Positions 35,301-44,062 are shown, counted from the stretch's first letter. The stretch is 64,000 nt of DNA from Igneacidithiobacillus sp041146875 (GCF_041146875.1 NZ_JBFRXP010000010.1:40301-104300); one strand, 5' to 3'. Notes: a model not told the origin generated them from the sequence alone. Numbers and translations are program-made.

Positions 35301-36526
35301 TCCGGTTTTTCCGACTCGACCAAGCGTTTTGCCGCCTTGATGGTAGTCGCCAGACCACGCTCTTCCAGCTTGTTAAAGATGTACGGTTTGAACAGCTCCA
35401 GTGCCATTTTTTTTGGCAGACCGCACTGATGCAGCCGGAGCTCTGGCCCGACGACAATCACCGAGCGGCCAGAGTAGTCGACGCGCTTGCCGAGCAAGTT
35501 CTGACGGAAGCGCCCTTGCTTGCCCTTGATCATGTCGGCGAGGGATTTGAGCGGACGCTTATTGGGACCGGCAATGGCACGTCCACGGCGGCCATTATCG
35601 AGCAGCGCGTCTACCGCTTCTTGCAGCATACGTTTTTCGTTGCGCACGATAATGTCGGGTGCCTTCAACTCAAGAAGCCGCTTGAGACGGTTGTTACGGT
35701 TGATGACACGACGATAGAGGTCATTGAGGTCGGAAGTCGCGAAGCGTCCACCATCCAACGGCACCAACGGCCGCAGATCCGGCGGCAAAACCGGCAACAC
35801 CTCGAGAATCATCCACTCGGGACGGTTACCAGAGGTAACGAACGACTCGAGGATCTTCAGTCGTTTGGCCAGCTTCTTGGTCTTGGTGTCAGAGTTACTG
35901 GCAAGCAGCTCTTCGCGAATCTGCTCAATCTCGCTCTCCAGCGGTATGCCTTTGAGTAGTTCGCGGATACCCTCCGCCCCCATCATCGCCTGGAATTGAT
36001 CGCCATAGGCCTCGAGGGCATCGAGGTACTGGTCTTCACTAAGGATCTGGCCGCGCTGCAGATCACTGACGCCAAGATCAACATCAATCACCACATAGGC
36101 TTCAAAATAGAGCACACGCTCGATGTCGCGCAGGGGCATATCGAGGATCATGCCCATGCGACTGGGCAGGGACTTGAGGAACCAGATGTGTGCTACCGGG
36201 CTGGCCAATTCAATGTGCCCCATGCGCTCTCGCCGCACGCGCGCCTGGGTGACTTCCACGCCGCACTTCTCGCAGACAACGCCGCGGTGCTTGAGACGCT
36301 TGTACTTGCCACAAAGACATTCGTAATCTTTGATCGGCCCAAAGATCTTGGCGCAAAACAAGCCTTCACGTTCCGGCTTGAAGGTGCGATAGTTGATGGT
36401 TTCCGGCTTTTTTACCTCACCGTAGGACCAGGAGCGGATCTTATCTGGCGAAGCGATGCCAATACGGATGGCATCAAATTCTTCCTGCCGATCGTTTTGC
36501 TTGAAAAGCTTGAGGAGGTTATTCAA
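32378..36526 (-). CDS. rpoC: RNA polymerase beta-prime subunit
   Basis: Catalytic subunit of RNA polymerase. The 1382-residue protein has the N-terminal zinc site (CLCGKY and CEKCG), the Mg-binding NADFDGDQ motif, the bridge helix and trigger loop region, and a second cysteine cluster (CKSRHGVCALCYG). The start codon is TTG at 36526: the N-terminus MNNLLKLFKQ aligns with the E. coli start, and AAGGA lies eight bases upstream. It is 33 nt after rpoB. Confidence 0.98.
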   Translation of the reverse strand: MNNLLKLFKQNDRQEEFDAIRIGIASPDKIRSWSYGEVKKPETINYRTFKPEREGLFCAKIFGPIKDYECLCGKYKRLKHRGVVCEKCGVEVTQARVRRERMGHIELASPVAHIWFLKSLPSRMGMILDMPLRDIERVLYFEAYVVIDVDLGVSDLQRGQILSEDQYLDALEAYGDQFQAMMGAEGIRELLKGIPLESEIEQIREELLASNSDTKTKKLAKRLKILESFVTSGNRPEWMILEVLPVLPPDLRPLVPLDGGRFATSDLNDLYRRVINRNNRLKRLLELKAPDIIVRNEKRMLQEAVDALLDNGRRGRAIAGPNKRPLKSLADMIKGKQGRFRQNLLGKRVDYSGRSVIVVGPELRLHQCGLPKKMALELFKPYIFNKLEERGLATTIKAAKRLVESEKPEVWDILEEVIREHPVMLNRAPTLHRLGIQAFEPVLIEGKAIQLHPLVCAAYNADFDGDQMAVHVPLSLEAQLEARTLMMSTNNILSPANGDPIIVPSQDIVLGLYYMTQERLDAKGQGMRFADSAEVRRAYENGEVGMHARITMRFRGERFETTVGRAMLSDILPEGLSFSVIDRVLKKKAIAELINTCYRTLGVKDTVVFADQLMYTGYRMATRAGISFGAGDMVTPPEKDVILARSEDEVKTIQDQYTSGLVTEGERYNKVVDIWSRATDEVAKAMMDRVSKEKVTLPDGQETEQVSFNSIYMMADSGARGSAAQLRQLAGMRGLMAKPDGSIIETPITANFREGLNVLQYFISTHGARKGLADTALKTANSGYLTRRLVDVTQDLVVVEHDCGTEDGLPMMALVEGGEVVEALRERVLGRVTAEDVLHPNTGEVAIPRNTLLTEQLLGQLDELGVDALKVRSPLTCKSRHGVCALCYGRDLARGHLVNAGEAVGVIAAQSIGEPGTQLTMRTFHIGGAASRAAAQSSIDIKQGGLIRFHSNLRSVEHPSGRHVVVGRNGEIAVTDEQGREKERYKVPYGATILVQDGEAVTPGKRIAEWDPHTRPIVSEIAGTAALQDAIEGQSVISQSDDITGLSTQAVIDPKQRPASGRDLRPVVLLQDAKGKDLKLPGTDLPARYYLPPRAIIAVQDGTQVQPGDTLARLPVGTSKTRDITGGLPRVAELFEARRPKDYAIIAEHHGIVGFGKDTKGKQRLLVTDENGDAHEYLIPKGRHVTVYEGERVSPGEPLVEGQPVPHDILRVLGVQALANYIVDEVQDVYRLQGVRINDKHIEVILRQMLRKVEINHAGDSSFITGDQVDRARVEEENTVLEAAGKEPARFTPMLLGITKASLSTESFISAASFQETTRVLTEAAVSGRVDDLRGLKENVIVGRLVPAGTGLAYHEHRRRRNRGESLVDSGSEGEAEAVTAE

Positions 36527-36559
36527 GTGACTCTTCCTTATCCGAAGCCTGCGGATACC

Positions 36560-39500
36560 TTAGACCGATTGTTCCAGTTCGATGTCGATGGACAGCGACC
36601 GCAGTTCCTTCAACAAGACGTTGAAAGACTCCGGCATTCCCGCGTCCATGCGGAAATCACCCTTGACGATGGATTCATACATTTTACTGCGCCCGGAGAC
36701 GTCATCGGACTTGACCGTGAGCATCTCTTGCAGGGTATAGGCGGCACCATAGGCCTCCAAGGCCCAGACCTCCATTTCTCCGAAACGCTGACCACCAAAC
36801 TGCGCTTTACCGCCCAACGGCTGCTGCGTAACCAAGCTGTAGGGTCCAGTGGAACGGGCGTGCATTTTGTCGTCGACCAAGTGGTGCAGTTTGAGCATAT
36901 ATAAGTAGCCCACCGTTACCGGACGATCGAAGGCCTCTCCACTACGCCCGTCGTAGAGGGTTACTTGACCACTACGGGGTAGCCCGGCCAGCTCCAGCAT
37001 ATCGCGAATATCTTCTTCGGCAGCGCCATCGAATACCGGCGTCGCCATAGGCACACCATTACGCAGGTTCTCCGCCAATGCCAGGACTTCGTCATCGCTC
37101 AGACTATCGATGTTCTCTATCTTGCCGGTGCGATTGTAGATCTCCGTCAGGAAGGCGCGCAGTTCCACCATCGCCCGCTGTTGCTCAAGCATCTCGCCAA
37201 TGCGCCGCCCCAAACCCTTCGCCGCCCAACCCAAGTGGGTTTCGAGAATCTGCCCGACGTTCATACGCGAAGGTACGCCGAGCGGATTGAGCACGATGTC
37301 GACGGAGGTACCGTCGGCCAGGTAGGGCATGTCTTCCACTGGTACGATCTTGGAGACCACACCCTTGTTACCGTGACGACCGGCCATCTTGTCGCCGGGT
37401 TGTAACTGCCGCTTCACCGCCACGTGCACCTTGACCATTTTCAGCACACCCGGGCTGAGATCGTCACCCTGGGTAAGCTTCCGCCGCTTTTCCTCGAGCA
37501 CCGCATCCAAACGCTCGCGCTGCTGCTCAAGCTGAGCGCGGATCTGCTCCAACGCTTCGTTGCTTTCCTCACTACGCAAACGGATGTCGAACCAGCGGTC
37601 CCGCGCCAATTCCTTGAGGTAGGTCTTGGTGATCTTGGCGCCCGCGGCCAGTCCTGCTGGACCGCCTTCTGCAACCTTGCCCATGAGCAGGCGTTCGATA
37701 CGCTGATAGGTATCCGACTCGAAAATGCGGTACTCATCCTGCACGTCCTTGCGGATTTTCTTGAGCTGCTCTTCCTCGATCGCCTTGGCACGGGCGTCTT
37801 TCTCAATGCCGTCGCGGGTGAAGACCTGCACGTCGATCACCGTGCCATACATACCCGCTGGCATACGCAGGGAATTGTCCTTCACGTCGGAGGCCTTCTC
37901 GCCGAAGATGGCACGCAGCAATTTCTCCTCCGGGGTGAGCTGCGTTTCGCCCTTGGGCGTGACCTTGCCCACGAGAATATCGCCGGGCGCCAGTTCCGCA
38001 CCGATCACGACAATACCGGACTCATCCAGATGCCGCAGGGCACCCTCAGAGACGTTGGGGATATCGCGAGTAATCTCTTCCGGCCCCAGCTTGGTATCCC
38101 GGGCATAGACCGGGAATTCCTCGATATGAATGGTGGTGTAACGATCTTCTGCCACCACGCGCTCGGAAATGAGGATGGAGTCCTCGAAGTTGTACCCGTT
38201 CCACGGCGTGAAGGCGACCAGGATATTCTGCCCCAGCGCCAATTCGCCCAATTCTGTGCTCGGGCCGTCGGCAAGGACGTCGCCACGCGCCACTTCATTG
38301 CCAACAGCCACAATCGGCTTCTGGTTAAGCGTAGTGTTCTGGTTGGAACGTGAGTACTTCACCAAATTGTAGATATCTACACCCGGTTCGCCTGGTTGTG
38401 TCTCGTCGTCATTGACGCGCACGACAATACGAGCGCCATCGACACTGTCAACTACACCACCACGGCGGGCAGTAATGGCCGCACCGGAGTCGATAGCCAC
38501 GACTCTCTCCATCCCGGTGCCCACCATCGGCGCATCGGAGCGCACCGTCGGCACCGCCTGACGCTGCATGTTCGAGCCCATGAGGGCGCGGTTGGCATCG
38601 TCATGCTCGAGGAAGGGGATGAGGCTCGCAGCAACGGAAACGATCTGCCGCGGCGAGATATCCATGAGCTGCACCTGATCTGGCGCCACCAGCAAGGTTT
38701 CACCCTTGTGCCGACAGGAGACGAGCTCATCCAGCAGGTGATTGTCCGGCCCCAGAGGCGAGTTCGCCTGGGCAATCACATAATGCCCCTCGTCGATCGC
38801 GGAAAGATAGATCACCTCATCGGTGGCTTGGCTAGCGACCACCTTACGATAAGGGGTTTCCAGGAAACCATAGCCGTTGGTACGGGCAAAGCAGGCCAGG
38901 CTGTTGATCAAACCAATGTTTGGCCCTTCCGGCGTCTCAATCGGGCAGATACGTCCATAGTGGGTGGGATGAACGTCGCGCACCTCGAAACCGGCACGCT
39001 CACGCGTCAAACCACCGGGACCCAAGGCCGACACACGGCGCTTGTGCGTCACTTCGGACAAGGGATTGGTCTGGTCCATGAACTGCGAGAGCTGACTTGA
39101 GCCAAAAAACTCATTCACGACCGCGGCAATCGGCTTGGCATTAATGAGATCCTGCGGTGTTAGCCCCTCACTCTCGGCCAGGGCCAAGCGATCCTTGACC
39201 GCCCGTTCGACACGTACCAACCCCAAGCGGAACTGGTTTTCCATCAGTTCACCAACGGAACGCACGCGACGATTTCCCAGGTGATCAATGTCGTCAATCT
39301 CACCAATACCATTGCGCAGGTCCACCAGGACCTTCATCACCGCGATGATGTCCTCGTTGCTGAGTACGCCGGAACCAGTAATCTCTTCGCGACCCACACG
39401 GCGATTGAACTTCATCCGACCCACTTGCGACAGATCATAGCGATCAGCGCTGAAGAACAAGCCCTGGAACAGTGTCTGCGCCGAGTCCTTGGACGGTGGT

Positions 39501-40648
39501 TCGCCGGGGCGCATCAAACGATAGATCTCGATCTGCGCCTCGTGCGCATCACGCGCGGTGTCGATACGCAAAGTCTCGGAAATATAAGGCCCGCGGTCGA
39601 CTTCGTTGATGAACAGGGTCTCAATGCGCAACGGCGCCAATTGCCGCAGTTTCTTCACCACCTCATCATCAATCAAGTCGTTAGCTTGCAAGATCAATTC
39701 GCCCGTGGCTTCATCCACCAGATCGCGGGCCAAGACCTTACCCAGCAAAAACGCCTCGGGAATTTCCACCTCAATCGACTCGCCGATTTCCTGCAGTTGG
39801 CGCACGTGCCGAGCGGTAATGCGCTTACCTTTGGCAACAATAATTTCGCCACTCTGCGGATGAGCGATGTCGAATACCGCGATATCACCCTGCACCCGAC
39901 TGGGACGCAGTTGATAGAAGAGCTGCACGCCATCGACGCGAAATTCCTCAGTGTCGAAGAACATCCCGAGGATGTCCTCAGTTCCGTACCCCAGCGCCCG
40001 TAGCAGCGTCGTCGCCGGCAACTTGCGCCGCCGGTCGATACGCGCGTAGAGGTGATCCTTAGGATCGAATTCAAAGTCCAACCAGGAACCGCGGTAAGGA
40101 ATGATGCGAGCATTAAAAAGCAACTTACCCGAGGAGTGCGTCTTGCCGGCATCATGGGCAAAGAACACGCCCGGGGAACGGTGCAACTGCGAGACAATCA
40201 CACGCTCGGTGCCATTGATGATGAAGGAGCCATGCTCAGTCATCAGCGGCAGTTCGCCCATGTAGACGTCCTGCTCTTTTACGTCTTTGATCCGCTTAGC
40301 GCCGGTACTATCATCCTTTTCGTAGAGTGCGAGACGCAAACGCACACGCAGCCCCGCACAATAGGTGGCACCGCGCTGGTGACATTCCATCACATCAAAG
40401 ACTGGGCGCTCCAATCGGTAGCTCACATAGTCCAGACGTGCGTTACCGGAATAGCTCTCCATTGGGAAGAGCGAGCGGAATACCGCCTCAAGGCCCGTAT
40501 CGCTGCGCGCCGCAGCGGGAGTTTCAGCCTGGAGAAACTCGCGATAAGAATCCATCTGGGTTGCCAATAGGTAAGGCACCGGAAGGATACTTTGGCTATT
40601 ACCAAAGTCTTTACGAATCCGTTTCTTTTCCGTAAAAGAGTAGGCCAT
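36560..40648 (-). CDS. rpoB: RNA polymerase beta subunit
   Basis: Large catalytic subunit that holds RNA and DNA in the active cleft. The 1362-residue protein has the rifampicin-region sequence SSQLSQFMDQTNPLSE and the downstream RRVSALGPGG, without the common resistance substitutions (Asp516, His526 and Ser531 equivalents are wild type). The C-terminal GEMEVWALEAYGA is typical. Its start ATG is 112 nt after rplL, with an attenuator-like region between. Confidence 0.98.
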   Translation of the reverse strand: MAYSFTEKKRIRKDFGNSQSILPVPYLLATQMDSYREFLQAETPAAARSDTGLEAVFRSLFPMESYSGNARLDYVSYRLERPVFDVMECHQRGATYCAGLRVRLRLALYEKDDSTGAKRIKDVKEQDVYMGELPLMTEHGSFIINGTERVIVSQLHRSPGVFFAHDAGKTHSSGKLLFNARIIPYRGSWLDFEFDPKDHLYARIDRRRKLPATTLLRALGYGTEDILGMFFDTEEFRVDGVQLFYQLRPSRVQGDIAVFDIAHPQSGEIIVAKGKRITARHVRQLQEIGESIEVEIPEAFLLGKVLARDLVDEATGELILQANDLIDDEVVKKLRQLAPLRIETLFINEVDRGPYISETLRIDTARDAHEAQIEIYRLMRPGEPPSKDSAQTLFQGLFFSADRYDLSQVGRMKFNRRVGREEITGSGVLSNEDIIAVMKVLVDLRNGIGEIDDIDHLGNRRVRSVGELMENQFRLGLVRVERAVKDRLALAESEGLTPQDLINAKPIAAVVNEFFGSSQLSQFMDQTNPLSEVTHKRRVSALGPGGLTRERAGFEVRDVHPTHYGRICPIETPEGPNIGLINSLACFARTNGYGFLETPYRKVVASQATDEVIYLSAIDEGHYVIAQANSPLGPDNHLLDELVSCRHKGETLLVAPDQVQLMDISPRQIVSVAASLIPFLEHDDANRALMGSNMQRQAVPTVRSDAPMVGTGMERVVAIDSGAAITARRGGVVDSVDGARIVVRVNDDETQPGEPGVDIYNLVKYSRSNQNTTLNQKPIVAVGNEVARGDVLADGPSTELGELALGQNILVAFTPWNGYNFEDSILISERVVAEDRYTTIHIEEFPVYARDTKLGPEEITRDIPNVSEGALRHLDESGIVVIGAELAPGDILVGKVTPKGETQLTPEEKLLRAIFGEKASDVKDNSLRMPAGMYGTVIDVQVFTRDGIEKDARAKAIEEEQLKKIRKDVQDEYRIFESDTYQRIERLLMGKVAEGGPAGLAAGAKITKTYLKELARDRWFDIRLRSEESNEALEQIRAQLEQQRERLDAVLEEKRRKLTQGDDLSPGVLKMVKVHVAVKRQLQPGDKMAGRHGNKGVVSKIVPVEDMPYLADGTSVDIVLNPLGVPSRMNVGQILETHLGWAAKGLGRRIGEMLEQQRAMVELRAFLTEIYNRTGKIENIDSLSDDEVLALAENLRNGVPMATPVFDGAAEEDIRDMLELAGLPRSGQVTLYDGRSGEAFDRPVTVGYLYMLKLHHLVDDKMHARSTGPYSLVTQQPLGGKAQFGGQRFGEMEVWALEAYGAAYTLQEMLTVKSDDVSGRSKMYESIVKGDFRMDAGMPESFNVLLKELRSLSIDIELEQSV

Positions 40649-40683
40649 GAGTGCTCCGCGCGATAATCGCTAGATTACGAACC

Positions 40684-40737
40684 AAAAAGACGGCATGCCG
40701 CCAATAATGAGGGGCTGGCGACCAATGGTCGCCAGCC
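40684..40737 (-). terminator. rplL-rpoB intergenic attenuator region
   Basis: In transcription order there is a perfect 11-bp stem GGCTGGCGACC/GGTCGCCAGCC with a 3-nt loop (40737-40713), then a 5-pair hairpin around GGCATGCC (40702-40689) followed by five T (40688-40684). The long stem resembles an RNase III site and the second a weak intrinsic terminator, matching the known partial termination between rplL and rpoB in E. coli. The function is inferred. Confidence 0.6.
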
Positions 40738-40760
40738 ATCTTGGGTATGAAGGGGAGATC

Positions 40761-41150
40761 TTACTTGATCTCGGCCTCGGCACCCGCTTCCACCAACTGC
40801 TTTTTGATGTCTTCCGCCTCGGCCTTGGCAATACCTTCCTTGACCGGTTTCGGCGCACCGTCCACCAGATCCTTGGCCTCTTTCAGGCCGAGACCGGTAA
40901 TGGCACGCACCACCTTGATGGTGTTGACCTTGTTGGCCCCAGCGGAGGTCAGGATGACATCAAACTCCGTCTGCTCCTCGGCAGCGGCAGCACCCTCACC
41001 AGCGCCGCCAGCCGCCGCGCCAGGGGCAGCCACAGCAACCGCCGCAGCGGATACACCAAACTTCTCCTCCATATCCTTGATCAGCTCGGAGAGCTCGAGG
41101 ACGGTCATGCCAGCAATGGCATCCAGGATTTCTGCTTTCGATAAAGCCAT
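40761..41150 (-). CDS. rplL: 50S ribosomal protein L7/L12
   Basis: Acidic stalk protein that recruits translation factors. The 129-residue product has the N-terminal dimerisation helices (TVLELSELIKDMEEKFGV), an alanine/glycine-rich hinge, and the C-terminal domain with KVNTIKVVRAITGLGLKEAK. It follows rplJ by 24 nt. Copy number relative to RNA polymerase is probably adjusted by the hairpins downstream. Confidence 0.98.
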   Translation of the reverse strand: MALSKAEILDAIAGMTVLELSELIKDMEEKFGVSAAAVAVAAPGAAAGGAGEGAAAAEEQTEFDVILTSAGANKVNTIKVVRAITGLGLKEAKDLVDGAPKPVKEGIAKAEAEDIKKQLVEAGAEAEIK

Positions 41151-41174
41151 GATCTTGTTGCTCCTAAAAACGAA

Positions 41175-41693
41175 TTAAGCTGCTTGATCGCGCACTGCAG
41201 CGAGGGTGCGGACGAAACGTCCGGGAACCTCGTTGAGGGTACGCACAAAGGTAGAGATGGGCGCCTGCATGGTTCCCATGAGCTTGGCCAGCAACTCCTC
41301 GCGCGAGGGCATCTTGCTGAGCTGCTGGAGCGCTTTCGCGTCCATGAGCTTGGCTCCCAGGGCACCGCCGGTGATGACAAGCTTGTCATTGCCTTTGGCA
41401 AAGTCACTCAGGACTTTGGCCACTGCCACCGGGTCTTCGCTGGCAGCGAAGACCAACGGCCCAGTCAACAACGGCTCCATCACCGCAAAGTCAGTCCCAG
41501 TCAGCACACGCTTGAGCAAGGTGTTTTTCACCACCTGCACATGCACCGACTGCTTGCGAGCCGCAACCCGTAGCGCCGTCATCTGAGCGACGCTCAGACC
41601 CCGGTATTCCGCTACGGCCATGGCTTGGGCATTGATCAACTTTGCTTGCAGGGCAGCAACTACCTGTTCTTTATCAGCGAGTTTCAGACCCAC
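41175..41693 (-). CDS. rplJ: 50S ribosomal protein L10
   Basis: Base of the ribosomal stalk, binding 23S rRNA and the L7/L12 dimers through its C-terminal helix. The 172-residue product begins MGLKLADKEQVVAALQ and has AMAVAEYRGLSVAQMTALR. The start is GTG at 41693 with GGAGG nine bases upstream. Preceded by a putative L10-binding leader. Confidence 0.97.
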   Translation of the reverse strand: MGLKLADKEQVVAALQAKLINAQAMAVAEYRGLSVAQMTALRVAARKQSVHVQVVKNTLLKRVLTGTDFAVMEPLLTGPLVFAASEDPVAVAKVLSDFAKGNDKLVITGGALGAKLMDAKALQQLSKMPSREELLAKLMGTMQAPISTFVRTLNEVPGRFVRTLAAVRDQAA

Positions 41694-41838
41694 GTATTGC
41701 TACCTCCAGTTGGACAGAGGCGGCCAGAAAATCCTGGCGCGCCGTCGCCTACGCAGGGTGTGATTTTAAGGCCGAAGCCCCCTACGGTCTTTGAACGCCG
41801 GCTTGCGCCGACACACCCCACCGCGATGGTGGAATTCC
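41694..41838 (-). promoter_or_regulatory. Putative L10 leader (autoregulatory mRNA element)
   Basis: The 145-nt gap between rplA and rplJ contains, on the minus strand, GTGTCGGCGCAAGCC, CAAAGACCGTAGG and CCTGCGTAGGCGACGG in the order seen in the gammaproteobacterial L10 leader, where L10-L12 binds to repress rplJL. Similarity was judged from memory; a covariance-model search would settle it. Confidence 0.6.
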
Positions 41839-42528
41839 TTACAGCCCGGCCGGATCCACGGCAACACCAGGACCCATGGTCGGATTGACACTGATCTTAC
41901 GAATGTAAATACCCTTGCTCGTGGCTGGCTTAGCCTTCTTCACACTGTCGAGGAGCGCAAGAAAGTTGGCGTGCAGGTCTTCGACCGCAAAGGACGCCTT
42001 GCCAATGCTGCTGTGCACAATGCCACCCTTGTCAGCGCGATAGCGCACCTGACCACCCTTGGCATTTTGCACCGCAGTGCGCACATCTGCAGTCACCGTA
42101 CCTACTTTCGGGTTGGGCATCAGACCACGCGGGCCCAACACCGGACCCAAGGCGCCAACTACGCGCATGGCGTCAGGTGTGGCGATGACCACGTCAAAAT
42201 CCATCTGGCCGGCTTTTACTCGCTCGGCCAGATCTTCCATTCCGACGATGTCGGCACCGGCCTCTTTTGCCTCATTTGCCTTGTCACCAGTGGCAAACAC
42301 GGCGACGCGCATGGTTTTACCGGTACCCTTGGGCAGAACCACCGCACCGCGAACCACCTGGTCTGACTTACGCGGATCAATACCGAGGCCGATAGCTACG
42401 TCCACGGACTCTGGGAATTTCGCCGTTGCCGTTTGTTTTACTAAGGCCAACGCCTCATCGAGGGCATAACGCTGATTCCGATCAATCAGGGCAAGCGCCG
42501 CAACCACACGCTTCGATTTCTGTGCCAT
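41839..42528 (-). CDS. rplA: 50S ribosomal protein L1
   Basis: L1-stalk protein that helps release deacylated tRNA; in E. coli it represses the L11 operon. The 229-residue product begins MAQKSKRVVAALALID and carries the L1 signature region with GVRGLMPNPKVGTV-like text (here GPRGLMPNPKVGTV). It is 3 nt after rplK. Confidence 0.98.
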   Translation of the reverse strand: MAQKSKRVVAALALIDRNQRYALDEALALVKQTATAKFPESVDVAIGLGIDPRKSDQVVRGAVVLPKGTGKTMRVAVFATGDKANEAKEAGADIVGMEDLAERVKAGQMDFDVVIATPDAMRVVGALGPVLGPRGLMPNPKVGTVTADVRTAVQNAKGGQVRYRADKGGIVHSSIGKASFAVEDLHANFLALLDSVKKAKPATSKGIYIRKISVNPTMGPGVAVDPAGL

Positions 42529-42531
42529 GTC

Positions 42532-42960
42532 TTAGCCCTCCACCGTCAGACCCATACTACGGGCAGTACCACGAATGCTGCGCTTGGCAGATTCCATATC
42601 TTCCGTGTTCAGGTCGGGCAATTTGGTCTTGGCGATTTCTTCTACCTGCGCCTCGGTAACCTTGCCCACCTTGTTGGTATTTGGGCGCCCGCTGCCGGAT
42701 TTCAGCCCCGCCGCCTTCAGCAGAAGAACCGGCGCAGGTGGCGTTTTGACGATAAAGCTGAAGCTCTTATCGGCAAAAACGGTAATGACTACCGGTAGCG
42801 GCAGGCCGGGCTCGATCCCTTGCGTTTGGGCGTTGAAGGCCTTGCAGAATTCCATGATGTTCAAACCACGCTGACCCAGTGCCGGACCAATTGGCGGGCT
42901 CGGGTTGGCTTGCGTCGCCTTCACTTGGAGCTTGATATAGCCCGTAATTTTCTTTGCCAT
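42532..42960 (-). CDS. rplK: 50S ribosomal protein L11
   Basis: GTPase-centre protein, needed for RelA activation on stalled ribosomes. The 142-residue product begins MAKKITGYIKLQVKATQANP with the proline-rich N-terminal domain (PPIGPALGQRGLNIMEF) and the C-terminal RNA-binding domain. It is 49 nt after nusG. Confidence 0.98.
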   Translation of the reverse strand: MAKKITGYIKLQVKATQANPSPPIGPALGQRGLNIMEFCKAFNAQTQGIEPGLPLPVVITVFADKSFSFIVKTPPAPVLLLKAAGLKSGSGRPNTNKVGKVTEAQVEEIAKTKLPDLNTEDMESAKRSIRGTARSMGLTVEG

Positions 42961-43009
42961 TGAGACTCCTCGAGGTGCAAACGCCGTCAGGCTCCCTCAA
43001 ATGATAAAA

Positions 43010-43543
43010 TCAGATCTTTTCGACCTGACCAAAATCCAGCTCCACTGGAGTGGAACGTCCAAAAATAGTCACCGAGACGCGCAATTTGCTCTTCTCGAAA
43101 TTGACTTCTTCGACCACACCATTGAAGTCCTTGAAAGGTCCTTCAACCACGCGGACTTGCTCGCCCGCCTCAAAGGTAAACTTGGGACGAGGCTTCTCCA
43201 CACCTTCTTTGATGCGTTCAAGAATTGCATCGGCCTCTGCCTCAGTGAGTGGGTGCGGCTTACCGACACTGCCGCCCACAAACCCCGTCACCCGCGGCGT
43301 ATTTTTGACCAGATGCCAGGTCTGATCGTTCATTTCCATTTGCACGAGCACATACCCCGGATAAAACATCCGTTGCGAAGTTGCTCGCTGGCCATTGCGC
43401 ATTTCCACGACTTCTTCCACCGGGACGAGGATCTCACCAAAGAGATCCGCCAAACCCTCGCGCCGGGCGCGCTCGCGGATCTCTGCTTGCACCCGCTTTT
43501 CAAAACTGGAAAAGGCATGAACCACATACCAACGCATTGCCAT
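43010..43543 (-). CDS. nusG: Transcription termination/antitermination factor NusG
   Basis: Elongation factor that binds RNA polymerase and couples it to Rho or to S10. The 177-residue product has the NGN domain (MRWYVVHAFSSFEKRVQ) and a C-terminal KOW domain (VVEGPFKDFNGVVEEVNFEK). It starts 2 nt after secE. A second in-frame ATG at 43537 is equally consistent with the family start. Confidence 0.98.
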   Translation of the reverse strand: MAMRWYVVHAFSSFEKRVQAEIRERARREGLADLFGEILVPVEEVVEMRNGQRATSQRMFYPGYVLVQMEMNDQTWHLVKNTPRVTGFVGGSVGKPHPLTEAEADAILERIKEGVEKPRPKFTFEAGEQVRVVEGPFKDFNGVVEEVNFEKSKLRVSVTIFGRSTPVELDFGQVEKI

Positions 43544-43545
43544 GA

Positions 43546-43893
43546 CTAGGCGCCTCCCAAGGCAAAACGGACGATGGCCAGCAAGGCTAGATCAACCAAC
43601 CACAGAAACAAGGCGATGACGATGATCAGCGCAAGTATCACTGCAGTGCTGCGCAGTAGTTCTGGGCGGCTCGGCCACACCACCTTGCGCAGTTCCACAT
43701 AGGACTCGCGAAAGAACTGCAACAGCGTCGACGCGCCCTCACTCCAGGCGAAGAAAGCCAAGGCAAGCAAGACGCCAACGATCAAAGCGATGCTGGGCAC
43801 GTACGTGCCAAAACGAAGCGGGATCAGAAAATAGGCGAGCACCCCCAAGGCAGCAAAAAATGCCGCAACATAGAGTTTCACTTTTTCTGACAT
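43546..43893 (-). CDS. secE: Preprotein translocase subunit SecE
   Basis: Small Sec subunit that clamps SecY. The 115-residue product has three predicted membrane helices, the E. coli-like long form, with the essential amphipathic segment FFRESYVELRKVVWPSRPEL before the last helix. It begins 20 nt after tRNA-Trp and is followed by nusG. Confidence 0.96.
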   Translation of the reverse strand: MSEKVKLYVAAFFAALGVLAYFLIPLRFGTYVPSIALIVGVLLALAFFAWSEGASTLLQFFRESYVELRKVVWPSRPELLRSTAVILALIIVIALFLWLVDLALLAIVRFALGGA

Positions 43894-43913
43894 GAATGCC
43901 GCTTCCTAAAATA

Positions 43914-43989
43914 TGGCAGGGCAGGAGGGGCTCGAACCCCCAACCTGCGGTTTTGGAGACCGCTGCTCTACCAGTTGAGCTACTGCCCT
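43914..43989 (-). tRNA. tRNA-Trp (CCA)
   Basis: Seventy-six nucleotides on the minus strand, with a 7-bp acceptor stem AGGGCAG/CTGCCCT, T-loop GGTTCGAGCC type sequence, and an anticodon loop CTCCAAA giving anticodon CCA. The 3' CCA is encoded. It lies between tuf2 and secE, a common bacterial arrangement. Confidence 0.97.
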
Positions 43990-44001
43990 GCGGAAACATA
44001 G

Positions 44002-44020
44002 GGCGGCCACCGCGGCCGCC
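44002..44020 (-). other. Stem-loop between tuf2 and tRNA-Trp
   Basis: Seven-base-pair stem GGCGGCC/GGCCGCC with a 5-nt loop, preceded in transcription order by a smaller GGTCT/AGACC hairpin (44028-44049 region). No T-run follows, so a processing or stability element is more likely than a terminator. Confidence 0.4.
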
Positions 44021-44062
44021 ATCGCGAAGGTCTACCGGTAAGCAGACCCTGACTCTCGATAA

